DNA of 64,000 nt from Synanceia verrucosa (GCA_029721515.1 CM056565.1:5768742-5832741), one strand, 5' to 3'. Counted from the first letter of the stretch, positions 27,501 to 42,500 are shown. Translations and numbers: made by a program. Notes: a model not told the origin generated them from the sequence alone.

Positions 27501-29932
27501 ATCAAATTCAGCACAATTATGGAAATGGTTTACTGTTTCCCCATCACCACCCCACCGCACCCTTCTGTCCTCTCTCGCTCTCTCTCTGACTGGGAGCCTA
27601 TCTCTGGCTCCCTGAAGACATGTCAAATGTGCTCAGATCAGTGTAATGGGCTGAGAGTTCATTACATTCACTCTGCGCCCTTTTATGAGGTCACATCCTG
27701 GAGAGGTCTGCCTGCCGGAGCGCTCTGCCACACAGTAAACCAAGCTTGGCAGAGGCGGTGGGGGATGGATGGATGACGGGGGATGGAAGTCAGCTCTTCC
27801 TCGACGCTATGCTTGGTTAGCCAGGAGTAGAAGCACTGTGGCGATGAAAACACACACCTGCGCACTGACACATGCTGTACTTATATACCCAACACACACA
27901 GCCTGGGTTGCTTACACACTCTAGACACGTGTGCTTCATTTGGCTACATATAAATCAGTGATTCTCTACAGGAGGTGCAGGTACCTCCAGGGTGCTTCAG
28001 GGTAGTGTTTCACGGGGCACTCAAAGAAAACGGACTTCATATATAGTATTTAAATACTTCAGTTACACAATAATCCACAAGAATTCAGTTTCTTACTGAG
28101 GAACGTTATCTAACAGTGAACAAGAAGAGGGGTTTGTTTGTGTAGGAACTTGACATGGGGATTTTAAAAGGCAAAAGGACAGTCATTTATTGACCAATAA
28201 AATGAGTCATAAGTAGCTATCTACGATTTGGCAGCAAGGGAGCAATATGATCATCCTGTACGACGAGGAAACCCCATCACCATCCTTATAGCAATCCATA
28301 CTCTGCGTTCCAATAACCATTTTACTTTCATCCAAGGCACTAGTCTTTAACTAGACAGGACATTATCCTCTCCCTTCAGGAGAGCTTTCACATAGTGAAA
28401 GGGTAAGCTATACAGGAATTACTGTGGTGAATGGAGGGAGAGATGACTGTTATTACTCCAGAGGGGCATATGGGGAGGGGAGGCCTGAATCACAGCGACC
28501 TAACTGGACATAAGAAGGAAAAATGAGGAATTCTTCCTCATGTGTCGCTTTATTTTTTGTAGAAACAGTAAATTAAGGAATTTGCTCTACTTGTGCACTG
28601 ATGTGTAGTGTTCCTGCTAGTGCTATGTATTAAATGGTAAGGTTTTAGCAACGGTGCATGTGACTCGATAAATGAAACTTTGAATTATACTCCACCAGTG
28701 GTGAGAGTCTGCATGTTTTGACATAGTTTTGCTGTTCTTAAACCGGGACCCCTTTTACCCCATTCATCATGAGTTTGTGGATTCTTTGTTTACTGTGGAG
28801 ACGTGCATCAAAAATTCAAGGCAATACTGGGTGAGTAATTATTATACATGAAGTCATTTTGTGGGTGATGTCCTTGTTAAGTCAACAACGGTCTATGTTT
28901 GTGTCCGCTGGAGAGGGAAGCACGACTGTCTGCTTAATTATGCTTGATGCAGATATTCACACCTCACTCTGCCACAAATACAAACAGGATGGATGTGTGA
29001 CACTTCCAGTTATACTCTAATAATGTTGTTGTGATAACATACTATTTCATCCCTTTCACAAAGTAAATATAAATACTACATTAATTGGGATTACAGAGTG
29101 CCTGGCAGAGGGTGGGCTAGTGAAGTGAGAGTCAGTGATAGAATATCATTTAGTGCCACACAGTTTTATAGCTACAATTCACGATAATTTGAAGTGGCTA
29201 CAGAGGCTTTTCTTTTCTCTTTAACTGGCTACAAGCCAGTCTGTAATGAAACACAGCCTGACACAAGATTATATATGCATGATCTTGGCAACACCACCTC
29301 AAACAGCACACTGCTTACTAATATATTTCATTAAAACAAAACTGCACTTGTGACACTTGTGCCAGGCTTTTAAAATTCACAGGAATATCTATAAATATAT
29401 TTTCAATGCTTCTGAATGTGTAATTCCCTTATCTACTCAGGGAGACTCCACCTTATCTGCTTGGGCCAACAGGCGATGTACATTACTAAATAACAGCCTC
29501 AAGTTATGTGGAGCTAAGTGAGGTCCTTGAATCCAGAAGATTAACATGTTTTTTAGTAGATGCACTATTTTTTTCGATTAATCACAAGCAGCATATGTGT
29601 ATAAAAACATCTCTAATATTGCTGTGATTAATTTCTCTTCCTGGAAGTAAAAGTAGCTGATTCTAGATGTAAGAAATGACCTAAATGACCTTTCAATATC
29701 TGATTGGCCTTTCTGTCATGAATGGGAGCAAAGAGGGCCATGTCTCCTTATGCCAGTGTTTTTCAGCCTTGGGTCGCGACCTCACATGGGGTCACCTGGA
29801 ATTTCTAGTAATCAATAAAAATGAAAAAAATGACCAATAAAATGATTTTGTAAGGCTTGAATATATATTTCATTCTGATTAAAACACCACACTTTCCCTA
29901 ATCTAATTCAATTCAATTAAATCTAATTCAAA

Positions 29933-29991
<59 letters not shown>

Positions 29992-32900
29992 TATATAATA
30001 TATCATATCTTGATTGACGCGATCATGTGACCGTGCGCCTTACTTCGATTCAACCTCCAGACACAGCACTCGATAAGTGCTCCACAAAGGAGATGTGCTC
30101 CACATAAAACTCCTAGAAGAGACCTTTGACACTTATTTTCCCGACTTGAACATGTCAAAGTTTTCACTGTGGTACTGTTTATCTTTCAAATGTTTAAGAT
30201 GCTACAGCTCTTCCATAATTCAGTATTTGAGTTATTGATTGTTCAGTATTAATTTGTAACCTCATAAATACAAGCTGGACTGATTGTACACATCCTGACC
30301 AGGGAAGATAAAATTCTCACTTTGTGCAGTAATCTCAACCTGGCTTTTCTGCCTCTACCTATGATAATATACATTATATAGCCTAAATGTTGTCTAAAAT
30401 TAATGTTGATTTGGAAAATGTTATAGCAAATAATTACATGATTTGAACAAATTAATTTCAGAAAAATGTCTCTGTTTTTAATGTCTGGGGTCACCAGGAA
30501 TTTGTCATGTTAAAACAACGTCATGAGCCAAAAAGGTTGGGAGCCACTGCCTTATGTCGTCCCATCTTTTCTCCACCCTCATCAGCACAGATGGAACCAC
30601 TTTTTCACACTCCAAGTTAAAAAAAAAAAAAATCTTTTTCAAGTTTTAACTTTTTGAGAATGCCAACAACAATGTCAACTCCAACAACCAACAATAATGC
30701 ATTATTCCTAAATGAAAAAATAAGAATGTTACGAGGCAAATGTAATGTATGTAAATGTAATTTCCCTCACTGAGGGATCAAATAAAAGAATTCTTCTTCT
30801 TCTTCTAAAGCCAAAGACTGCACAGATGATTTTTAACAAAGATTTAAAGTTTGAAGCTCAAACAGCTGCTATATCACCACTAATTCACAGTTCTGAGTCT
30901 GACTGCCATTCTGCACAATCTGGTCCATCGTCATTGATTACAAGGCTAGTTTGGGTCCAAATAAATGAACCATCCTGTGATAAATTACCAGGTGTTAATA
31001 TGAAGTATTTTTACAAGCCTGCACTCCACTATGTGAAAAAGGAACGAGGCTCAGCTGATGCTACGTTTTGGATAAAATTGCAAAGAAGAAAAAAAATCCC
31101 AGGAAAACTAACAGGCTACCAGTCTTTCTGGCCTCCACAGGCATGTGTACGACAAACGAAATTCTGCTGTTGATGGATTCTGACAGCTGATGACGGCCTT
31201 TTGATATGTACTGAGGAATTCCAAGGCAGTCTGACAGCAAAGCATTAAAATAAAAAGCAAGCAGCAGTATTTCCTCTTACTGAAACGCTCATTTTACTAT
31301 TCATCTGTCACATGCATGGAAGGTAATGATGTGTCTCTCCTTTACTGTGGGGAACTCCAATCAAAGAGTCTGATTATATCACAACACTGTTGATTTGTTT
31401 ATTCATCTACTGATCAGACTTTCAGTAAAAGCATGTGAGTAACATAAAGCTGGGCAGACACTATGCAATATTATCAATCGTTGTACTCAGCTCCAGTTCA
31501 AAATGAGTTGGATAGTTCTCAGTTCATTATTCATGTGCTCACACTATACAGCCTGATGCTTTGATGCCACCTGACTGCTCACACTGTACATCCATTCACA
31601 ACAGGTCAGAGTCTTGTATCTGGAAATACAATGTAAAAAGAAGAAGAAAGAGGAGAAGAACCCAGAAGTGGATAAATGCTCAAAAATGTTAAACAAAAAC
31701 AAACTCGTTGCCTTGGCAGTTTGTGTCATTCTCTGTGTAGAAACAGGTCATGGCTCTGCTTTAACAGTGAGATACCCTCAGGAGGAGCGACCAGGTTTGA
31801 TTTTCTTGTGACCAAACTGCTGATCAGGAGCTGGTCGTGAGGTATTAATCGCTTCTCCTAACACCATGTATACTACAAGATGCAAGACACACGATCAAGA
31901 CGAAAATAGTCACAGGAGTGAAAAATCGTCTCAAAAAACACCGAAACATCTGTTGAGAAAAGCCTTTGCCCTTTCAATTAAGAAATCCATCTACAAAAAC
32001 CTGCCATTGTTTTTAGAACAACAGCCTCCTCTTTGTGTCATCACACACACCTAAACCATGCCTCTAGCTGCCAGCCTGACAAGATAGATTTTCGTGTGAT
32101 ACATGAATCCAGCTGCTGCATAAGGTAAGGTAGGACGTGTGCCAGCACCAATTTCTTAATAAGGTGACCCAAGGCAAAAACAATGACATATGAAGACGGA
32201 GATGCATTTGGTATCTGTGCATTATTTTAACTCAAACAGCACATTTCAACTTTTCCCAGGAGTATTCTGTGCAGTGTCAATGGACTGGAGACCAACCTTG
32301 AAAGGGGCTGGATGCTTGCTGGGCCAGAGTGAGGTGCTCCTCCGTCAGATGGTAGACAGGCTGGTGCTGGTTGATCTCCACACTGGTGCACACGTTGCTC
32401 TCACCATGCAAGAAGAAGGTGAAGGCGCATGATAGGTGCTCGCTGTGAAGAAGAACAGAGACAGAGAGAAAGAGATGAGTCATTTTACATGAAACTACTT
32501 CAATATGCACTTTTGAAAAGAACTACTATGTGCACTGATGAAATCCAGTAGAGTGTGAGGTGGAGCTGTGGGGAAATGGGAGCAGATCAAAAAGTCTAGT
32601 TCATGTTGCAGCTCACAGGGAAAGAAAATGAGTTGGCAGGGAGAAGAGAGGTAGAGACAGAAAATGTGATATAAAAGCATGTTTTTTTTTTTAAAGGCAA
32701 CAATGAAAGCTCTCCTCTCACTCATATGCTGCTTCAACGTGACAGACTCTTGATAAGAAAGATTAAACCAGAGATGGATACCAGGGAGGAAAAGAAGCCA
32801 CTACTAATCAGTGTACCCTCTGGTAATACAAAGGCGCCTTATAGGCATGGATCTAATTGTTCTGATGGCTGGACAAGTCTACATCATGATATCACTACGA

Positions 32901-33500
32901 GGCAACTTTGAAGTGTCTGTATCCTGCTAAATAGTGACTCCACACCCAATAGATTTAAGAGAAGTTCCTGCGTAAAGGTTCAATAAGTGAACAGACTGGT
33001 GCTCACAGGTGGTGTGTGTGTGTGCTTCTATCTGAAGGGTGTGAACAGTGCTGTGGGTAAGACAAAGGGGGCAAGCCCAGACTAACCCCGGCTTTCCAGC
33101 CGATGCGCTCGGCTACAACAGTACCTTCTCTCTCTGGCTGCAACAACGCCTGTCTGAGCAGTCTGACCTCAACAGCTCAACAAAAGTGACAAGTTGAAGA
33201 AGAAACAGAGATCGAGGACGAGGCAGACAGAAGGAGAGAGGAGCAGAGCAAAACGCTGGCCATTGTCTACAGGCTCTCCTCTCTTTTCTGCCCAGTGTCA
33301 TCCATCAAACAACTCATCTGTCAGTGACAGATGACCAAATAAAAGTGGACGCTGTAAATTTGGAAGTGGATCAAAGAGTTTCGCCTCCTCCGAGGATTTG
33401 GTTAAGCAAATATCAGTCTTGTCTCTTACTCTCTCTGGCACACCTTCTTTGCAGAGGATTAAAGAGAAGGAGCAGAGTGGAAGAGCGAGGTTGATAGCGA

Positions 33501-33535
<35 letters not shown>

Positions 33536-36500
33536 CACTTCAATAAGATGATACCACCTACGTAGCGGAGAGATGCCCTAAGCCCCCAAGAGCTCGACAT
33601 TCATCTTACACGTCTCTTTTTCTCTGTGAAAATGAGGTGGTGCTAGTTAGTGAACGGCTATGAATGTATGATTCTTATATTTGACAGCCGGAAGCAAGTA
33701 GGCTAATGAAGGTGAGTCAGAGTGAGAGGGAGGATTAGACATCAGCTTCTACTGCCATGAAATTTCAGGATAGGTTCAGATTTTTGTCTGTCATGGTACA
33801 ATATTTACAAAACTATGTACGTTCAAAGTGCTGCTAGTTGCTGGAATCGTTCCTCATGTTTGCATGAGCAATCGAGTCTGACTGGGACTACAACGTAAGT
33901 CACAACAGATAAAATCCACAGTCCACATCCTGTAAAACCAGACAGATCCTTCGTTCTGTTGTTTGGCAGAAGCCAATATGACATTTCTGCAGTCTGAATC
34001 AAACAAATCAAGGAGTTATCTTCCAAAATCCCTCTTAAATTTTCCAGTGTTTCCTTATTGAGCGGCACATAAAGGGAATACAAAAGGCAAGTTCACACTA
34101 AAAAGAAAAACTTCGAAAGGTGTCCACTTCATTTGTTTAGATGACATCAACACAGAGCAAAAGAAATGGCTATTCTGTCGATAGAGCAGTAAATAATACA
34201 GAGTCCCTCATCAGAAAAGTTAGACCGGACTCAACTTTTGCCAGACCACAGTGTGACATACACACAAATACATGTAAGTGTGCATTCCTGGTAGATTAAA
34301 AGAGCAGAATATTTTCACCTCACAATGAAAATAAAATGACTGCTGCTGTGATACCCAGAGCTGCAAAATCCTCCAATTTTATAAACCTCTTTGTTGTGTT
34401 TTTGCATCTTTCAAATTCAAGTACACCCCCACCACCAATTTCAATCTTAACTTAAAGGAGAAGTGCTGTTTTTTTTTTTTTACAAATTGGACCTTATTTC
34501 TGGGATAAAATACTGTCATTAACTTACCAATTTCACTTTGGAGTCATTTGGAGTATTTCTGACGATATTGGATTTGATGATATCATTAAACAGGAGTGAA
34601 TGGGGCACTGAAAGGCAGCCAGTAAATGACACAGACTTGACCATTTCTCAAATAACAGACGTTTAATAGGATGGCCTACACTATTACTATTCTCATTTGA
34701 GTCAGGAGTTGTCCGTAATTTGAGAAAATTCAATCTGTAAACAGACTCTACTTCCTGTGTATCATAGTTTAGTAAGGACCCATAGTGCTCAAGTATGTGT
34801 CCTTCACAATTCCTGAACTAAAATACTTATTTGTGTTGTCACATACGCATACATGCTTTGTTTTAGATCAGGCGAATCCAGTATCATCAGAAATACTCCA
34901 AATAACTCCCAAGTGAAATGAGTGAGTAAACAGCACTATTTCATCCCAGAATAAGGTCCAATTTGTAAAAAAATAAATAAATAAAAAAATAAAAACAGCA
35001 CTTCCTCTTTAAACTAATATCGCTCTTAAAAGAACCCTTAAAAACAAGCAGGCTACATTAGGTTGTGTTAGATGTCTTTCCTCCTCCAGACACAGTTATT
35101 ATCCATTTTTACAGCACAATTCAATCCCCCAAATTCATTATATTTGGGGAAAAATAGAATATCAATTGAAACTGAAAGAAAATTCAGGCTACACTAAAGA
35201 ATGATTGGCACATGACACATTTCAGCACATTATTTTAATTTTTAGGGCATTATACATAGTACAAAGATGAAAGCAGCTTCAGTCTTTTAAAATAGTGTAA
35301 GATTCCCAGTCAAATAATGTGTATATGTGTAATGTGTTTAATAATGTTTCTGAAAAACAATTTCAGTGCAAATACCTATAACTTCAGTTGAATGTGCAAG
35401 CAAATTAACAAAATGCTTGATGGAAAATTTCACGAGGTTATGAATTATTTTGGGCCTCATTAAAAAGAAAATCTTGCTCACCCTTTAAAAAATGTGTTTG
35501 TAATATGCTCTGTTCTACACACAAACAGGAAACAGAGCAAAGATGCCGTTGTTTGGGAGGTGTGTCATGACTGCTCTGGTCACCCAACCACCTGTAGCAC
35601 ATGTGAGAAAGTGAGTGGGGGGGAATGTAGATGGGAGGTTACCATGGTAGAAACAGAGGAGTAGGGGGTATGTGTGCTGACCAGCAGGCGGTTCAGCTAA
35701 CACTGTAGTGTATTTATGTACAGGAAGGAGAAAACAGGGCAAATGGCCTCGAGAACAACAAGTTGAGGATAGGAAAAGCAAATGACACATCGACTACAAC
35801 ACAGGGAGATGAAATGTGTTGTTGCATTCTGCAGACACTGACAAAACTGCAGTCAGACGTAAAGAAAACCTGACACCACACATTCACATGCGTCTTCGTC
35901 TGCGGGGCACTTGTGAGCTCGAGGTGGAGGGCTGCCATCTGTGGCTCAGCAGGCAGAAGTACAAGCCAACCCTCTCACACACAGAGCCGTCTGCATGCAA
36001 TCATTCATCATGTGCATTTGTTATGAGCTGAATCTGGTATGATACCGTGATTGGTTAAGACGATTAGCAGGCATGCCAGCTGTTGACATTAAAAGTGTCA
36101 GATGCTAAATGATCACATTACGATCCAGCAGTGATTAGAGGAGGACATGTTCTATATGAATATATCACTTTAGACATCAAAGGGCCCTTTGATGGTTCCC
36201 AAATATGTCTGACTACTTATATAAAGATCAAATATGCAGTTGATACACAGAAAAGTGATTTTGCTTTTGCTTACATAACTTTAATAATTTGAGGTCACAG
36301 GTCACGTGAGCACTGGAGATAATCCTGTATGGACAACTGGACACTTTAGTTGCAGAGTGACTGCCGACAGAGGGAGCAGTTCAGACGTCAACAGGTGCTT
36401 GGTTCGCACTGAAACATCGCCGAAAAGCAGCAGCGGCACATGATACGTTTCCTCACCGCTGCCTCTCTTCCCGACACACAAAAGGAGTGGGATTAAGTAA

Positions 36501-39500
36501 AGCTTGTGCTGTGACAAACAAGCCTATTGGATGTGTTAGTCTGTTTGTCCGCCTGCGTACAGGAGTGTTTACGGCCTGGTACACGTTTGACACGAACAAG
36601 CACACAGCAGCATCGTGCCAAATATCCACGGCCTGCTGCACTCACACCATGACATGAGGCCGACACTGCAGCGGCAAACAACAAGCATGATGGGAAAGAG
36701 TGTGTGTGGTAGATGACATCAGGTGAGCAGGTTAAGTGTTGCCATGGGGAAGTCAAAACACTGATTTTAAATTAGTATACAGACTGAAGAGTAATTCCAG
36801 ACATTGTGAGCAATATGGCGGTTAGAATACTGATCCTTGTGTTTAGGTCCAGTGACACTTTCTACTAGCTCACAAGTCATTAAGGATGTGACGATACACT
36901 CAGCTCACAAAACGATACATCATATTGGGTTCACGTGAATAAGAAAAGACAAAAGCAGCATGAGGTGTGATGTGCCTGAGCTGAATCTAGTGATGCTACA
37001 GCATATATAATGGGAATGCTTTTCATTTTTCCTTCTGGTGTTGCACTTTGTAGACGGTCCCTACTCTGACTCCTCAACAACCAATGCTCATCAGAAGCGA
37101 TGTTTTCCATGGAGCACCGGAGAAGCGAATCGATTTTAATCGATCTCCATTTAAATGGTTGATAATCAATTCATAAAATCCAAAGATCGATCTTTTTTTT
37201 TTTTGAGTACTTTATTTATTCATTTTCAAAACATCCAGGTACATAACAACCCAAATAATTACCCTTCTTTCCCACCCCCCTCCCCCAAAGCAGGTTAGGA
37301 AAAAAAAAAAAAAAAAAAGCTGTACTCTGCAGTATAACAGTTTCTATGGGCATCCGTGACTGTATAAAATTATACTTATTTATATAAATTATGGACAAAT
37401 AAATGTTCAAACATAATCAGGATATCGAGGTGTCATGAAGGTCCTCTCCGCTGTGTGATATGATCAAGAAATGGTTGCCATATCTGATGGAATCTGTCTG
37501 ATTTTCCTAATAACTCAAATCGAATTTTTTCCATATATAAAGTATTTGAGAACTCAGTTAGCCAGGCTTCAAAACATGGGGATATTTCTTTGTTCCAGAC
37601 TTTAAGAATAATTTTCTTCGCAATAACCATCCCATACTGTATTGACAAAGCCTTCCAGTGACTAAGAGTATCAAGCTGGTGAGACCAACCGAGGATGCCT
37701 GTCTCTGGGTCTGGCATGAGATCATATCCGTAAACCTCAGAGTAAAAATGAAAAACTTCATGCCAAAATCTACCAAGTTTGTTGCAAAACCAGAACATAT
37801 GTGCCAATGTACCATCAGCCTGTTTACATTTTACACATAATGGTGAAGTGGATGCAAAGAATGAATGCAGTTTAACACGTGAATAATGGAGTCTATATAT
37901 AACCTTATACTGTATTAGCTGATGTCTTGAATTAATTGAACATGTATATATGCTATGAAGACATTTATGCCATGTATCTTCTGAAATAGTGGTACTTATA
38001 TCCCACTCCCAGCACTCTCTCAGGTGTTGTGTACTTGGAGCAGTTTGAGCTGCAAACACATTTACAAACATGGACACCAGCTTTTTGGTCTCAGGGTCCT
38101 TTGTTACAAGAGAGTAGACTTCATCTGGCGAGTTATAAGTTTCAAAGTTTAAAATGTTTGCTCTAGTGAAGTTCTTGACTTGCAGGTACCTGAAAAAATG
38201 AGATGATTGTAAATCAAATTTTCTTTTAAGTTGGTCAAATGAGGCAAAAATATTGTCAATATACAAGTCTTTCGGAGTAACCAGGCCTTTCCCTTTCCAG
38301 AAAGAGAAAACAGAATCTGACTGAGAGGGGCGAAATGCATGATTGTGACAAATGGGGGCAAAAATAGAAGTGTTTGTTAAATTAAATGTTTTTTTAATCT
38401 GGTACCACACCTTTAATGACTGTTCTACTATTAGTCCAATCCCTTTAAATGGTCCAGGACTTCTCTTTGCTGTATTGAGTAGTGCTGGGAGGGAGGTACC
38501 AGTGACGTCCTGTTCTATGGCAAGCCATGATGGGGTAGTAGCATTAGGTTCTGTCGGATAAGCTTGCTGCCAGTACACAAGTGCTCGTGCGTTAGCTGCC
38601 CAATAATAATGTTGGAATAAAGGGAGCATTAATCCACCCAGTTCTTTTAGCTTGCAAAGGTGCTTCTTACTTATCCAATGTGGTTTACAAAGATCGATCT
38701 TTTAACTTGCGTATTTTTTCTTCATTGGATGTGCGGAGAAGCAGCCTGAAGTATGAACCCGCCTGCCAGTCTCGCATGAGGGCATCAATCGTCATACATA
38801 CGTCTAGTCTGCCAAAACCCAAGAAGAAGAAGTCTCAGGTGATCAGTGTTTAAGTGCTGCTTTCCACCGCTTTCCAAGGAACAAGATCTAGTGAGCTGTT
38901 ACTGTCAGCAGTCAAACAAACATGGCGGAAGCGAGTCCACCTCTCCAGGCACTGCCGATGAGTTTAAAAGCTGATGTTTGGATGCATTTCGCATTTAAGA
39001 AGTTGGAAGAAAATGACAAGTTGGACAAAAAACAAGCAGTATGCAAAATATGCAACAGGAAGATAAAATACAGCGGCAATATGAATCTTCACAACCATTT
39101 GATGAGACATCACCCGGAAACACAGTAGGTAGACTCAGCACGGCAGAAAATAATGAAGTATTTATTTTAACTGAAATATCCCTGACTGAATCAATATTGA
39201 ATCAGATCAAATGGATCAGTGGATTGAATTGAATCGGACCTTGAAATATCGAATTGAATCGATCTGGAAAATCTGAATCGATACCCAGCCCTAATGATAT
39301 CCCCTCACACCCCGACTAGTCATCATCTATCACTTGACTACAATCACCCCTAACCCAACAACCACTTGGTACGTCCTTCTGCTTGCTCTGAAATCCAAAC
39401 TCATTCCCTTGTTTTCTTGTTTCTGAGCTGAAGAAAACTGGCCTGACAGCAATTGACAGACTTGAGTGATCAAAGCAGCAATCTGTGTCATCAGCAGATT

Positions 39501-42500
39501 TCAGATTGAACAGAGTTAGATGCTGAGAAAATCAACAATCCTCATGTATTAACAGCCAGGCGCAGTGGCGTCCTCATCCATTGCATAAGCATCTCTGTAA
39601 CAGCCCCCAATTGCCTTCACGCCAAATTGAATCATAATGAAATTAGGATTTCATTTGAAAACTATCTCTTGCTTCGTCTATGGGTCCCCAGGAGCCCCCT
39701 GAGGGACCCCTAGAGAGCCCTTCTCCGTGACACATTGTGTCTGCTGTAGCGTGTCAAACCTGCCTGAAGACTCAGGTTCTCAGAGATTTCTGAATGCCAT
39801 CTCCCCTGCAGCGAGCTACTGCTAGCACTTCAAGAGGAAAAAAGGGCCAAAACCCAAGGCCAGTGTTGAGAACCACAGAAAAGTGTGATTAAAACACCAC
39901 ATGACGGCAACACACTGTGCACGAGCTAACAGGCCAACACAGAAATCCCTCTTTAAACAACTAAAGAGTTCTCATGTTTGTTTGCTCTATTACTAGAGGA
40001 ATCAAATACATGGTTATGCAGCAGCATAGCCAGAATATTCAGTGAATCTGCCTTCAAAACAACCAGATACTTGTCAGAACTCTGGTCGTTAAAGAGATGT
40101 GTGGAATCACGTTGTTATCTCTCTCAGTCATGTTGAGAGAGAACATGAAGGAGGGAGGGATACCGCTGTAGCCTGACAAAAAGCCACAATATCTTTTAAT
40201 CATCTCTCCTCTCTCTGCCTCCACCTTTTCCCTCCCACTCCCTTCTCTTCTCCTCTTCATCTATTAAGTGGTAAAACAGACTGGGCTGCTCTCTGATCTG
40301 CTCTCCCTTTCCTCTATTCACCGCTGTGATTGTCCACTGAGGGCACTCCTTGCTTCACCTCTCAGATGCAAATGGCCAGTGGCCTTTGGCTCAAGAAAGA
40401 GACAATAAAATGATCCAGTGAGAAATTGGAGCGGGGCCCACACACAAAGGAGGGCAGGTGGGCACATTTGCCTTCAGCTGGCACGCCATGGAAATGAGGC
40501 GCCAAAAGCCAGCGGCAACCTGAGCGGCAGCAGGGAGCGAGAGACGGAGCTGAGTGGGACTGACAGCCTCCATCAGTGTCACATGGATGGCCTGCTGGTA
40601 GCGCAAGCACACGATGAGCCACTTAACCAGCCCCAAGTTTACATGTGGCATGTATTTACAGAAAGACATGTGCATTACAACCTGCTAGTTTCCTCAATCA
40701 TTGCACTGGACAACATGCTTTTTTCTCCACTTTTTGCCACAAATGTAAAACTCATTGCCTTTATGTCCTATCATTATTGATTTTGTGATTATAATATTGA
40801 TCCTACTGCTCTGTTACTGAAGAATGTTGGCTCTGGCTGGTAATATTACTTCACATCACTCTTTAGCTTTTGCGATCACACAGTTGATTCAGTGTCTCAG
40901 TGTCCAACAATAACTGTAAAAGGTATAGTAATTTTTTTTTATTGTTCTACTGCATCAACTTCTCATAATATCTAATAAAATAAATAAAATATACTGGGAT
41001 TAAAAAATGAGTCTGAAATATTGTCAAATTGGTCGTTTTGTCTGACCAACAGTTCACAACCAAAACATTCGTTTGCAGTGACATGAAACAGAAACAAGCA
41101 GCAAATCATTACAATAGAAGAGCAGGAAGCAGTGAAAATTATCAGAAAAATAGCTCATTATTTTCTTGTGGATAGATTTATCAATTAAGTTTGTCTGAAT
41201 CAGACAGCTAAGTTGTATTAACTGACTCACTACACTTTACTTTTGATCTTCAAAGAGTTATTTATTGTAATAATTTATCATTTCCTTTTGAATATTTGAC
41301 AGACAGTGGACTACTGTAAAGAAGGACTAGAATAATGACTGTGAGCACCACCATGTCATTTTTCTGTGAGGTACCAAGCCTTGCCAGCAGATGAATTTGT
41401 AGCTTGTTGTTGCAGGAAATGAAATCAAAAGCAGTTCCCTGTGTAAATCTACAAGGACTACAATTCATTCAGCGAAGCACGCTGTCAATTTTCTATCACA
41501 AGATCTTGATGTTCCTGCCAGTTTTTATACATTAGTGCCATTTTACTGAGCTGTATTTCCCACGTTCTCTACATTTTCTTGTATCCTTCTGAAACATGCT
41601 GGTTCTGTTCTTTGTTACCCAACACATTTGCGCCTCAGCTTGACATGTCTTTATGCTTGTTTTCTTGTGTTTGCCTCACAGTGAATTGTTCCTACAAGCC
41701 TCTGATATTTAACTGATGGACACAATCACTTATAGGAATTGTGTCAATTTTTTTGTTAGTTCTACTTTATGACAACTGTAAAGGATGACAGAAGTGAGTA
41801 CTGCACACTGTTAAAAAAGGCGATTTGAAACTTGTTTTACGGTGAATCAAAAGTGAAAAAGAAATCACGGCTTTAGGTGAAAAAGGACGGTGGGAGATGT
41901 GAAGATGTGGAGAGGAGAGGAAAAGGAAGGAGGCTGCAGGGCTGCAACATTCCTCAGATGTTTGTTGGGCTTGGCTTGCTGCGCTCTAAGAAGCGAGCTT
42001 CCGTTTAGCTGGCGTACACTTCCTCAGCACAACAACAACAGCAGCAAGTGTCCTCACGACCGGGTGGGAAGAGTCACCCTTCCATGTCTGGCCATTTTGT
42101 ATCGCTAGACACAGCAGCCAGTCCCCTCTGGTCTGTCATATACATGGATATGTGCCATGTGCTGCACCTTGTTGTTTACCAACACGGACAAGTAAACATG
42201 TTTTGACCGGTCGTGTACTGCAGCAGTGACAGGACATGCTGGCATGGGCACAATTTCCAGCACGATATCATCAAACAATGTTTCCGGAATTAAAGCTGAT
42301 TATAACAATCACAAGGATGACCTGTTCTGACTAGTGTAGGGAGTGAGCGACTTTCATATCAGAGCCACATTATAAAGTGACAACAAACATGCACATTCAT
42401 AACAACGGTGCATGTTTTCATTAAATACTGCTGTGCAATTTTTTTTCAAGAGTGACAGAGAAGACAAAGAAGTGAGGAGCGACAGGAAAAAAGAATGATG

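Larger units (their letters stand above)
25250..32296 (-). other. med13 intron 4
   Basis: 7.05 kb. It holds the hAT-type MITE at 29754-30549. A short (ttc)n-tailed stretch near 30765-30806 could be the tail of a non-LTR element. The remainder, including 25250-29753 and 30810-32296, shows no coding similarity or element I recognise. Confidence 0.8.
36882..39293 (+). mobile_element. Degenerate hAT-like element, interrupted by an L1
   Basis: The left edge carries ggatgtgacgatacact and the right edge gaatcgatacccagcccta, both typical of teleost hAT termini. The interior has an exon for a BED zinc finger at 38922-39128. Most of a transposase is absent, so this is an internally deleted copy. An L1 insertion accounts for about 1.5 kb of its length. 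No clear 8-bp target duplication was found, so the outer limits are approximate and the two ends might belong to different elements. Confidence 0.55.

Noticed and set aside
30765..30806. gagggatcaaataaaagaa with a (ttc)n tail, resembling the 3' end of a non-LTR element
   Set aside because: No coding remnant or target duplication could be found upstream, so it is not listed as an element.
36882..39293. Interpretation of the hAT remnant as a host ZBED gene
   Set aside because: Only the BED finger exon is present, the element edges are transposon-like and no catalytic-like domain follows.
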